Shown: one piece after another, positions 55,014 through 64,000 of the stretch
Numbering within the stretch: the first letter of the stretch is position 1
Layout: every line of letters starts with the position of its first letter
Source of the DNA: Bipolaris cookei
Taxonomy: Eukaryota; Ascomycota; Dothideomycetes; Pleosporales; Pleosporaceae
DNA: 64,000 nt
Assembly (NCBI GenBank): GCA_002286855.1
Contig: NRSV01000001.1
Location: forward strand, 844,276-908,275
Reading direction: 5' to 3'
The notes under the pieces: generated by a model
Database searches by the model: none
What the model saw: only the letters and a program-made list of their open reading frames with translations
What the model was told of the DNA's origin: nothing
Position numbers and translations under genes: made by a program

Positions 55014-56827
55014 ACGTAGTTCATAAGTGAGCGGCTCACGCTCCACCAGCGCGTCAACGTCGACCACTGCAACGCATTATGTCTCAACAATGTTCTATTC
55101 AAACTTCATACACTGAAGCAGATCTTCAGCTTGCTCTTCTTGATATCCAATCACAACGTATTCAAAGCCAAAGATGTGCTGCCTCTATCTGTAACGTGCC
55201 TCAACGAACTTTGTCGTACCGACGCGCTGGAAGACGCCCCCGACGCGACTGCGAAGCAAACTCAAAACGCCTTAGTAAGCTAGAAGAAAAGGCTATAGTT
55301 AAGCGTATCCTTGAGGAGTCTGCGCGATGATTTGCTCGTATAAAGGCCGACGTTCAAGTAATGGCTGATAAACTATTGCATGAGCGGGGTAGCTACCTTG
55401 TTGGTAAGAATTAGATTGATAACTTTGTTAAGCGGACTCCTGAGCTCCGTACGCGCTGGAACTGTCCTTATGATCGCCAGCGAGCTGCCTGCGAAGACCT
55501 AGCAGCTATTTAGCGCTAGTTTGATCTAGTTGAGGTGACAAAGCAGAAGTGGGGTATTGTGGACGACGATATCTACAACTTTGATGAAACTGGCTTTATA
55601 ATGGGCAAGATTATATCACAGTTAGTTATCACAGCCTCAGAAGGCTCTGGCAAGAAGAAGCGGATACAGCCAGGCAACCGGGAGTGGGTTACTGTGATCC
55701 AAGGCGTAGGCGCGTCTGGTCGCCGGCTACAACCCTTCGTTGTCTTTGCGGATAAGGTGCTTATTGACGTCTGGTTTAAGAAATGACCTGTTGACTGGGT
55801 TCTCGAAGTCAGTCCTAATGGCTAGACGAATAAACAGCTTGCTCTTGCGTGGTTAGAGCACTTTGATAACCATACAAAGAGCTACACTGTGGGTGGGTGT
55901 CGACTGCTTATTGTCGACGGCCATGAGAGCCACTACTCCGTCGATTTTCAAGATCTTTGCAAGGAGAAGAATATCGTTCTTCTCTACATACCTACACACT
56001 CATCTCACCTATTGCAACCTCTTGACATCGCCTGCTTCGCGCCGTTGAAGCGCAAGTATGGCGATGCTGTTTCGGGCTTGGTACGCAACCGCACCCACTA
56101 CATCAGCAAGGAGACCTTCCTACTAGCCTTTAAGGCTGCTTTTGAGCAGTCCTTTACAAAGGAGAATATCCAAGCTGGCTTTAGAGGCGCTGGTCTAGCC
56201 CTACATGACCCACAGGCTGTGCTATCAAAGCTTGATGTGGTAGTGCAGACACCAAAACAATCACCGCGACGGGTAGACGCCTGGGAGGCGCAGACAACAC
56301 GCAACGCCCGCGAAGTAGAGGCTCAAAGTACTCTCATTTGACAGAGAGTAAAAAATCGCTGTGGTTCTTCTACAAGCTCACTTGATGAAAAGGTTGCGCA
56401 GTTGAGTAAAGGGGCTCAGCAAATGGCACATAAGATGGTGCTTATGATGGAGAAAATGAGTAACCTTCAAGAGGCTCTAGATGAAGCAAATAAGCGGAAG
56501 ACCCGCAAGCGGCGATACGTATGGACAGAGCAAACTCTTACTGTTGGCGAGGTACAGGAAGTAATAGCCGAACAGGCGGGTAGCAGTCGTGGTGATGGTG
56601 AGAGCGCGTGGAAGAGGGTGCGAGGAGAGAGGCGGTGCGGGCGTTGCAAGCAGACTGGACACAACGCCCGTACTTATGCAGTTGAGATAGACAGTGTTAG
56701 TAACAGCGGCGATTCTGATAATCAAGTTCGTATACTATAATAATTGATAGACTGTGATAAAAGTGTGTGATATTGTCTTGACGTTGCTGCGCTAGCGGAG
56801 CGTGAGCCGCTCGCTTATTTACTACGT
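55014..56827 (+). mobile_element. Tc1/mariner pogo/Fot1-type DNA transposon, copy B with clear TIRs
   Basis: 1814-base element between TA dinucleotides (55012-55013 and 56828-56829). Terminal inverted repeats of 39 bases (55014-55052 and 56789-56827) match at 34 positions, sharing GAGCGGCTCACGCTCC. Inside is a transposase frame starting ATGTCTCAACAATG at 55079, with several stops. The TIRs differ from those of copy A, so the two belong to separate families of the same superfamily. Confidence 0.92.
55079..56740 (+). pseudogene. RIP-damaged DDE transposase (copy B)
   Basis: From the ATG at 55079 the reading is collinear with copy A: a psq-type helix-turn-helix (ISTNVPQRTL-like), VGKN-stop-IDNFVKRTPELRT, DIYNFDETGFIMGKI (intact DETGF), LLIVDGHESHYSVDF, SHLLQPLDIACFAPLK, a basic KRKTRKRRYVWTEQT and a final zinc-knuckle-like CGRCKQTGHNARTYAV. 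Stops replace Trp (KNW to KN-stop; PNGW to PNG-stop) and Arg/Gln codons, that is TGG to TAG and CGA or CAG to TGA or TAG, the expected RIP products. The catalytic triad is still readable, but the chain cannot be made whole. Long clean blocks: 55535-55786 and 55889-56341. Confidence 0.88.
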
Positions 56828-59527
56828 TAACCGGGGGAATATTAGTGTGTAGTAGAGTAATAGGCGCCCCCCCCCTTCTCTCTTTTCTTACTAGGAAAGA
56901 ACAAGAGGAGTTAATTAGTAGTTTGGCACGGGCAAATTAATCTGATGGTGGCCACTAGTATTCAGAGCCGGTGGAGGGTGTAGTCAATACAAGCATGTGG
57001 CGAGACACGTGTCGCACCTACATTGTCTCGGGAGATGGGGTTTCCAGTAGCATGAGTGGTAGTCGTGTCAAAGGACGGGTGTTGATACAGGCTTGGGGGA
57101 AGGCGGTGAAACAGACTTGTCTTGTCAACTGTACGGCTGAGGGCTATTCCACTCGGGAATGGAGTTACAGGGGTTTCAGGGTGAAGAAGAACGCTTCTGT
57201 TAGGGTTTGGATACGGGCCGAATGAGCAAAGGGCGTAAGCATAGTCGTTAACAAGATACATGCTTTTTGATCATGGAACAGGGCGAGCGAAATTTGGACG
57301 TGAGGGACAAGTAGATAACTTGACGATATGCTATGTTCCACTATTATAGTGCAGACGGAGAGACTCCGGGGAACAAGGAACAAGAATGTAGTGAAGTAAA
57401 AATAGGAGGCGGATGGGGAAGGCCATCTTGGCTAGAAGGTAGTGATTAGCAAATGAGAAAATGAGCAGAGCAACAGGATAGTAAAATGATTGAATGCAGC
57501 GACAGGGTCCCCTGGAAGGTGCAGATGGGGGTGGGGGGTTACCACGGAGGGAAGCTCAAATGGGCAATGACAGCAAGGGCGATCACGGTCAGGGGAGTGT
57601 TCGGCTTTTTGCAGCGCAGGTGCCGTCCAGAAACGTTCCCAAGGAGGAGGTCGCGGAAGGAGGAATAAGGCCGGCCAAGAGGCATGTCAGCCTTGTCTGA
57701 CAGAGACGGACAGGCAAGTATAGCCTTGCGCCGCCCAAGATGGATGTCAGCCGGCATATGGGATTAGCGTGTGAGCGTGGCAGCATACTTCCTTGTGCTG
57801 TTTATCTTCGCGAAGTTGTTCCTAATTTTATCCACATGTACATATACTTACAGACGGACTTGGACACTCAAATGAGAGCCGATGACGCGGCCTATGTCGA
57901 ACACTTCGCAGGACCAAGTGGCGCAGTGCATGCTGCGATAGAGCCAGTGCAGTGCAAATGCAAAACATGAAGAGTAAGTAGGCAGTTAGATGGAGTCGAG
58001 CGTTGTTGAGATGAGACAGATCGATGGGGACATGGCATGGGCAAACTATGGCCCAGGGTGGCCAGATGCCCAAGCAGAAGATGTGAGGTTCTATTGGACA
58101 GCAAGCTCTGCACGGTAGTCAGCAAAGTGACAGCTTCGACGTGGTTGACCGGCGACGGGCGTTTCGCAACTCGCTCAAGCTACCAATGAAAAGAGCAGCG
58201 ACTCCAAGAGGATGCGCAAGTTTCTGCGACTGCTATCACACATACTGTACTACACATAGTTCTGGACTGCCGCCGGAGCCGGGGAGGGCATGTGAAGAAT
58301 GCAATGTGTGGTTGTGCACCACATCCCGTTCCGGCGGGCGGCTTAGACAGCCGCCATCCAATCATGCACGGTGGCGTGTGGACAGCCCAGATGGGGGAAG
58401 GAGCCAGAGCCAGCGCTATTGACAAGCTGATAAAGGGTTATAGGGCGGGAGGGCGGGCTGTAAGTAGAGCGTGTGCGAGTATTTGTACGTACTATGTGTC
58501 TGAATAGTGTGTAGCACATACTAGTATGCATATGCAGTATGAGCGTAGACGCGTTGGCGTGTCAGACGGTGGTGATGGCTGTGGCTGAAGCGCTGCGACG
58601 ACATGCCGTCATGCCGTTCCGGTGTGGCTGGATGGCTGACTGGCTGACTGGCAAGCAGGAATTGCCGCAATACTGATCCGAAGCGGCTAGCGCGAGCCAG
58701 ATGACAGCACAGCCTCAGTGGTGGTGCACCATGGCGGCCCTTGATTGGCTGCGCAAAGCGTCGGCGTCGGCGTCGTGAGGCCGAGAGTGCATAGAGTGCA
58801 TAGAGTTGCATGGCGCAGTATCGTGTGCTGGATTCGAGGGCAGATGGGGATGAATGTCTGTACGCAGGTTATGTGCAAGCAGCAGCGCAACAAGGGCCAG
58901 CTTGTCCACTTGTCCATGTTGTCCCGATCGTTCATGTGCTCGGCCGTGGCGTCAGGAGCGTTGGGGGGGTTCCGGCGCTCAGGAGACGCCAGACCAGGGC
59001 GGCAGCCAATGCTTGGTAGGCGTTGATCGTCCCCGGCCTTGACCAACCGGCGCCGGCCCTGTCCTGCTATATGCAGCCAGAGACTCCGCCTCGATTGTGA
59101 AACGCCTCCCGACGGGCGGTGGAGCCCCCCAGCACAAGCAAGACCTGCCCCGTCCCTCGCCCACCCATTCCCTTCTCTTCGGCCTGCCTGCCAACTCGAC
59201 ACATCCTCTCTCCTGCTTTTCCTTCCGACACTTCCGCACATCCGCCCGTCATTCCTCGCCCAACTCTTATTGTCGACACTTTCCATCTGCGCCCACACTT
59301 CAGAACCCCCTTTGCACACAGACGCTCCCCCAAGGTGCGGACCCTCCGGCTCCCATCCTCCGTGCTTGAACAAGGCCCAGAAACGAGCTGACGACGACTC
59401 CTAGCCAGCCTAACCGTTCCTGTCGCCCTTCCACTGCCCGCACCGTGACGTCCCTAAGACACGACCTTGTCTGCCTAAGGGCCGCCCAAACATCCAGCCG
59501 CGACTCCCCAGTAGTCAAACAAACAAC
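56828..59527. other. Long gene-free region and bZIP leader
   Basis: 2.7 kb. GACACGTGTC, a 10-base palindrome with CACGTG, lies at 57004-57013. Simple repeats include GGCTGACTGGCTGACTGGC near 58630-58650 and GAGTGCATAGAGT units near 58785-58808. A short upstream frame ATGCAGCCAGAG ... TGA (9 codons) is at 59070-59099; after it, the 428 bases up to the bZIP start contain no ATG and are C/T-rich, as in a long leader. A TGACGT half-site lies at 59446. No other gene is supported. Confidence 0.5.
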
Positions 59528-61401
59528 ATGGCTACCGCAGTTCAACCGGCCATGTCGATGGCGCCCTTCAACGGGCTATCTAATCAGTGCGTCGATCCCA
59601 ACGAGTTCTTCGACTTTGGTCAGATGCCCTCGCCCACCCAGCCCACCACCACCCTCAAGCGTGAACATAGTGCTACGTCGGCTATGGGCAGCCCGACCAG
59701 CACCAACATCGACGACGACCTTCAGACTCCAGCAAAGCCTAGCCACGAGTACGAACGCTTCAAGCAGCAGACCGGTCTTCCCTCTGGATCCATTGCCGGC
59801 CTCGCTCCCAACTACAACACCGGCTTCCCTCTCTTCTCCTCTTCCGGCCTTGACGAAATGACCATGATGGGAGGCGACTCAATCATGGACGGCAGCGCAT
59901 GGAACAGCGGACTCCCTATTGAAGTCTCCATGAACATGGGTATCGATTACCACAACAGCTTTGTTTTCAACGAAGGCTCCCAAGACGACTTTGTCGACCC
60001 CAGCGCCATCACTCAAGAGGAGGTACCCAACATCAGGGTCTGGCCTGGTATGCACCAGCAACAAGCTGCTATGGCCAAGGCGCAGGCGCAGGCTCAGCAG
60101 CAGCGAGCACAGCAGTTGGCCCACCAGAAGCAACAGCAAGCCCTACAACAACAGCACCAACAGCAACCCCAACCACCCCAATCCCGTCTGCCTTCCACTA
60201 GCCAGGCCAGCCGCAAGACTTCAAGCCCACTTAGTGACGCTCACACTGAAGAGATGATCACCCGCGTTGTCGCACAGATCCGAGCCGACAGCCAAAATGC
60301 TTCAACATCCATGCAAGATAACAACCAGGGTCTACTCCCCCACATCATCCGCGCCAAGAAGGACGAAGAGGATATGGACGAGGACGAGAGGCTACTTGCC
60401 TCTGAGGAGGGCAAGAAGCTCAGCTCCAAGGAGCGCCGTCAACTGCGCAACAAGGTATCTGCACGCGCCTTCCGCTCAAGGAGAAAGGGTAAGCATAAAC
60501 TTCGATATGTCTATATATATATAATGTAAGCTAACATCGTTCAGAATACATTGGCCAACTCGAAGGTGAGGTCGCCATGAAGGTCAATGAGGCCAACGAG
60601 CTCCGCGCCCAGAACCGTCTTCTTATGGAGGAGAACGCCCGCTCGCGCGCATTCATCGAGCGCCTTCTCCGCCACCAGGCCTTCACTCCCTTCCTCGAGG
60701 AGCTTTCCCACGACGAGTCTCTTCAGATCAAGGCTCCCATGACTGCCATGCCTTCCTCTTCCGCTACCGTTGCAGCTGCCCCCGCTCCTGCCTTCCAGCC
60801 TCAGCCGCAGTTCAACGCCATGTCGCGGCCCGAGAACCCCCGAGTTAGCATGACTATAGCTCCTGAACCCCAGATTGACTTTGCCATGCTCAACTTGAAC
60901 AACTCCAGCAACGCTAACCCTAACTGGAACGTCAACAACGGCTTCAACTTCCAGCAACCTGTTGCTTTCGCCGTTACGGAGCTTCCCTCGGGTCCCTCTA
61001 ACCCTCTCGACATGCAGGCCATATCCGGTAAGGGGTACAGCGCCATCTTCAACGCTGAGGATGATGCATCTGTTGAGGAGATCAAGGCCGACTACCCCAT
61101 CGTCAAGAACCCTGTCCAACCTACACAGTCCGCTGCTACACCCGTTGACGAGGCTGAAGAACAAGATGACAAATATGACCTCTACTATTCCACGCCTGCT
61201 CGCACCACAGCTGCCTCCGCCCCACTTGAGGAGCAAGAGACTCTTTTCACCAACCCCGAGAAGGCTTTTGCACACTACTCACTCGTCCTTTCTGATGAGG
61301 CCAACGAGACACGTCTTGCAGAGCGTCTAGAAAGGAAGATTGCCGCTATGAGTACCGTCATGCAAAGAATATCCGACATCACATCGATGTTTGACTCATA
61401 A
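59528..61401 (+). CDS. bZIP transcription factor
   Basis: Two exons, 59528-60488 and 60545-61401; 605 residues. The basic region KERRQLRNKVSARAFRSRRK (N-x-x-S/A-A-x-x-F-R type) sits at residues 301-320, directly before the intron; the zipper follows in exon 2 (EYIGQLEGEVAMKVNEANEL, LRAQNRLLMEENARSRAFI). The N-terminal half is Ser/Pro/Gln-rich with a polyQ/polyAQ segment (AKAQAQAQQQRAQQLAHQKQ) fit for activation; the C-terminal half carries many Pro/Ala/Asn stretches and ends in a coiled helix (RLAERLERKIAAMSTVMQRI). It is a nuclear DNA-binding regulator. The basic region and zipper are of the fungal group that includes MBZ1/IDI-4-like factors; the target is not known. Confidence 0.92.
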
Positions 61402-62452
61402 TCTCTAGCGAATGCACATGGCCTTTTTTTATTATTATTTTGACTTTCTTGACGTTTCGACCAAGCCCTACAATTTCCCGTGGCTTCATTTCTTAGACTG
61501 TTTTACAGATGATTGGACGATTCCTTTTGTTACTCTTTATACCCAAGTCGGCTTTGTCTAGGTGCGACTTGGGTCGAATCACAGCGAGCGTGCATAGCTA
61601 TTTTCCTTTTTTTCCATTTCGGTGACTGCGCAACGGTTTGAAGCGTATAACAATCCTTTTCAAAGGTGTTTTAACGGTATTGGGTTTTTCTTGTAGATAT
61701 CTTACTGGTCCCGAGGCCAAGTGGGGATGGATAAGATGGAACAGGGACGCACAGACTGTTCATGGTTGGAGGGTGTGTATGTAGACATTTGCGAGAAATC
61801 CAAATATAGTACCAATGCTTAAGAGCCACTTGGTGTCGTTGAATCATTTGTGTGTATCTATGTATCTATATATATATATATGTGTGTGTGTGTATGTGTG
61901 TGACGATTATGCCATGCATTGAGAATTGAGTGGTCGAAGACAATACGAGAGGGGTATACCTAAGTCTATCTAGTGGCCTTGAAGTCTTGGCGTACAAGGA
62001 CAAGGTTATCAACTTGATACACACAATAGTTATCAAAATACGAAAAAGATGCTTGTACATACATGAAGCACAGGCGGAACTTCATCACATCTCACCTCAT
62101 CGCCTCATTCGTCTTCTCCCTTTCACAATCTCAACAAGTTCATCCTTTCCACTGTGAAATAAAACATGAAGTTGTATTACCTCATCGAATACCCAAAAGG
62201 AAAGAAGAGAAAAAAAATAAAAACAAACAAACACCGAGTTCTTGGTGTCTTTCCAACCCCAGAACCCTTACCACACTTGCATGTCGAAAAAAAAGTTACC
62301 AAGTAAGCCCCACCCACGTGTAGCTAGAACGCCCTCGCCTTAATCTCGCTAAAATATTATATATTCACAAGAAAAGAGAAGAAAAACAATTAAACAGCGC
62401 CCTTTTTAATGTATGTGGTTCTAAAATAATCCTAAGAACCACTACTTTCTCC
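61402..62452. other. Convergent 3' spacer with microsatellite
   Basis: 1.05 kb between the bZIP gene and the small membrane protein gene, which end toward each other. It holds a compound (TA)n(TG)n repeat at 61867-61902 and A-rich tracts near 62205-62225. No gene. Confidence 0.45.
61867..61902. repeat. (TA)n(TG)n microsatellite
   Basis: Uninterrupted TATATATA run followed by TG repeats in the 3' spacer of the bZIP gene; directly visible. Confidence 0.9.
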
Positions 62453-62769
62453 TCACTTGCTCTCGCTCAGCGCCATGCCGCCGGACAAGGCGTTTCGGGC
62501 TCGTGCGTGTTGCTGTTGCCAGCGGGTGCGGGCGCCGTCAACGGCTGCGCCTTCTTTCGAGGCGACGATGGTGGTGTAGGTTAGGCCGAAGGCTGTGCGT
62601 GGTGTGTTAGTGTGGGTTTTGGATAGGAATAGAAGATGGTATGTATTATATAGAGAGGAGAGAGAGTGTGTGTGTTGGGGGGGGGGGGGGTACGTGAGAA
62701 AGATAGGGGGAAAGACGAACCCATGAAGGCGGCAAAGGCGGGGAGGTAGGACTTTGCTGCTGCAGGCAT
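62453..62769 (-). CDS. Small single-pass membrane protein, 62 residues
   Basis: Two exons, 62769-62721 and 62592-62453. The product begins MPAAAKSYLPAFAAFM, continues AFGLTYTTIVASKEGAAVDG and ends in a basic, Arg/Gln-rich tail (ARTRWQQQHARARNAL). A hydrophobic segment (residues 8-27) may span a membrane; the short positive N-terminus and soluble tail fit a small mitochondrial or ER protein. The intron (128 bases) has GGTTCG donor and CACAG acceptor and contains a G-run (complement of the poly-G at 62677-62689). I do not recognise a family, but the splice agreement makes chance unlikely. Confidence 0.55.
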
Positions 62770-64000
62770 GGTTGTGGTTTTGGTGTGGGATCGAGGTATG
62801 TAAGATGTTTTGTGATGTTGAACTTTGATGGTTTAGTCTATGTGACTTTTGTCTTTCCTTTCGGCTGCTGTTCGAAACTTTGATAGATGGAAAGGTATGA
62901 TGTTTATCACTGTTGGTGATGTAGATGATTGAATGTGACCTTGGTGGATGAAGTAACACAAAGCGAGAACACTAACATTCTTTATATCCAAGAGAATCAT
63001 CACCTTGGCTCTTACCTGTTGTCTCTGCCTACACGGTTCTTTACCGCCGATGCATCCGTTGCTAACCCCATCATTTGCGTTGCGTGATACCCAAGACCCG
63101 GAATCAGGAAGCAGGAGAAGCATTTAGGCGCATCCCAGCGGGAGGGGTAGGAATGACAGGGGTCCAGATCGTGAGACCTCAAAATAAAACGCATGCTGCT
63201 ATTGGCTGCTTGAGAATGTGTCGGATGATGTGTGACTATCACTTTAGGGCTGCATAGGTACTGGTGGCGAGACATGGGACTGAGGAGGGTGCGTGTCGGG
63301 CTGCGCCGGCATGCGGGTGGGGTGACTTTGTCAAGGTCGTACGATCGTATGATAACCACGGGCTGGGGAATGCGGGTTAGTGCCAACACGTCGAATTTGG
63401 GCCTACATGAAAATTGTTCGATATCCTTCACCTCGATTCAAGGTCCGACGCAATTTTCTCTTTTTCTTCCGGATGAATCGAGCGAGTGTTGCATGGTTAA
63501 TCTACGTGGACGCGCGAGCAATGTCGCGTTGGCGCTTCCAGCGTGCAGAGTGCAACGACTTCCTTACTCGGGGTCCTAACAGCAACAACACACGACATCA
63601 GACCATTTGCTCATTGCTGATATTCGCCTGTGAAATCTCAATGAGATGTACAGTGCAGAATCATAAACTATTTGCTGGCTCTTTACACTTAGGCAAGTAA
63701 AGATTGTACCGGCAGCACCATTCCTCATCTACCGCGGATTCGACTTCACCGACAAGATGCGCCTCGTTTCCGAACTTGCCGTTGCCTTCGCTATCCTAAA
63801 GTATAGATTGTAGTCATGTGAATTGTGAATGATCACAGAGTAAGTGTAATGTTCTGTTGATCTCACAAATACCGTTCATGGACGAACTATAACAGCGGTT
63901 TTGCATTACAGTGGTGCCGAGTGGACAGTTTGGATCGCTACCGTACCACAGTAGCAGTTGGATATGAAAGCTGTCTCTCGAAAAAAAAGGCGACACTTTC
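62770..64000. other. Right-end region, one coding-like fragment
   Basis: 1.2 kb to the window edge. It has the promoter of the small membrane protein. At about 63698-63811 a plus-strand stretch looks coding (listed separately). Otherwise nothing is recognised. Confidence 0.4.
63691..63811 (+). CDS. Possible last exon or fragment of an unknown gene
   Basis: After a possible acceptor (CTTACACTTAG) one frame reads QVKIVPAAPFLIYRGFDF, then TDKMRLVSELAVAFAILK and a stop at 63809-63811. The composition and frame-limited third-base bias look coding, but no upstream exon with ATG can be fixed. It could be a fragment of a decayed gene. Confidence 0.25.

Noticed and set aside
58687..59373. 228-codon minus-strand frame upstream of the bZIP gene
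   Set aside because: Gly/Arg/Trp-rich antisense of a C/T-rich leader; several equally long frames overlap it.
60541..61275. 244-codon minus-strand frame under the bZIP gene
   Set aside because: The bZIP frame has a zipper and correct splice; the antisense frame has no recognisable content.
1..64000. A secondary-metabolite cluster around the MFS transporter, APH-like kinase and bZIP factor
   Set aside because: No polyketide synthase, peptide synthetase, terpene cyclase, P450 or tailoring enzymes are present, and the three genes are far apart among housekeeping genes.

Overview
The window is nuclear DNA of a filamentous ascomycete, most likely a dothideomycete of the Pleosporales type. The reasons are short GT-AG introns (mostly 45-75 bases), monocistronic genes on both strands with 0.4-2.7 kb spacers, a typical fungal gene set (GH12 glucanase, CHRD protein, GPI cupredoxin, Hsp70/HSPA12-like protein), and mobile-element relics whose stop codons look like repeat-induced point mutation (RIP). 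I cannot name the species. There are no bacterial operons, CRISPR arrays, rRNA genes or convincing tRNA genes.

Layout, left to right. 0-5 kb: an APH-like kinase, a GPI-anchored cupredoxin and a CENP-X/Mhf2 histone-fold protein, all on the minus strand. 5-19 kb: a MIF-like protein (+), an unknown 356-residue protein (-), a DHA1-type MFS transporter (+), an Hsp70-like ATPase (-) and a small tail-anchored PPxY protein (-). 19-23.2 kb: a gene-poor stretch ending in a RIP-damaged pogo/Fot1-type transposon. 23.6-31 kb: a housekeeping block with TAF4 (-) and YSH1/CPSF73 (+) sharing one divergent promoter, then the mitochondrial phosphate carrier (+). 31-35.8 kb: an island of decayed repeats (gypsy-type RNase H remnant, helicase fragment, other stop-riddled reading frames) with two copies of a short element ending in a (TTA)n/(TAA)n tract, one with an 11-base target duplication. 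35.8-45 kb: a small hydrophilic protein, a secreted CHRD protein, and two divergent genes, a 1084-residue F-box protein and a smaller F-box-like protein. 45-51 kb: three enzymes for outside or vacuolar substrates: GH12 endoglucanase, PhoD-type phosphatase and a histidine acid phosphatase with micro-exons. 51.6-54.5 kb: a mitochondrial PPR protein. 55.0-56.8 kb: a second RIP-damaged DDE transposon with intact inverted repeats. 56.8-62.8 kb: a long intergenic or leader region, a bZIP transcription factor and a 62-residue membrane protein.

Most genes are independent. Three links are visible. TAF4 and YSH1 (RNA polymerase II initiation and 3'-end cleavage) are divergent neighbours. PhoD and the histidine phosphatase lie tail to tail 166 bases apart, and a CACGTG box sits in the histidine phosphatase promoter, which fits phosphate scavenging. 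The two F-box-type genes diverge from a spacer with a GTCACGTGAC palindrome. I see no cohesive secondary-metabolite cluster. Splice sites given here were chosen by reading frame, GT-AG borders and family motifs; none was checked against transcripts.
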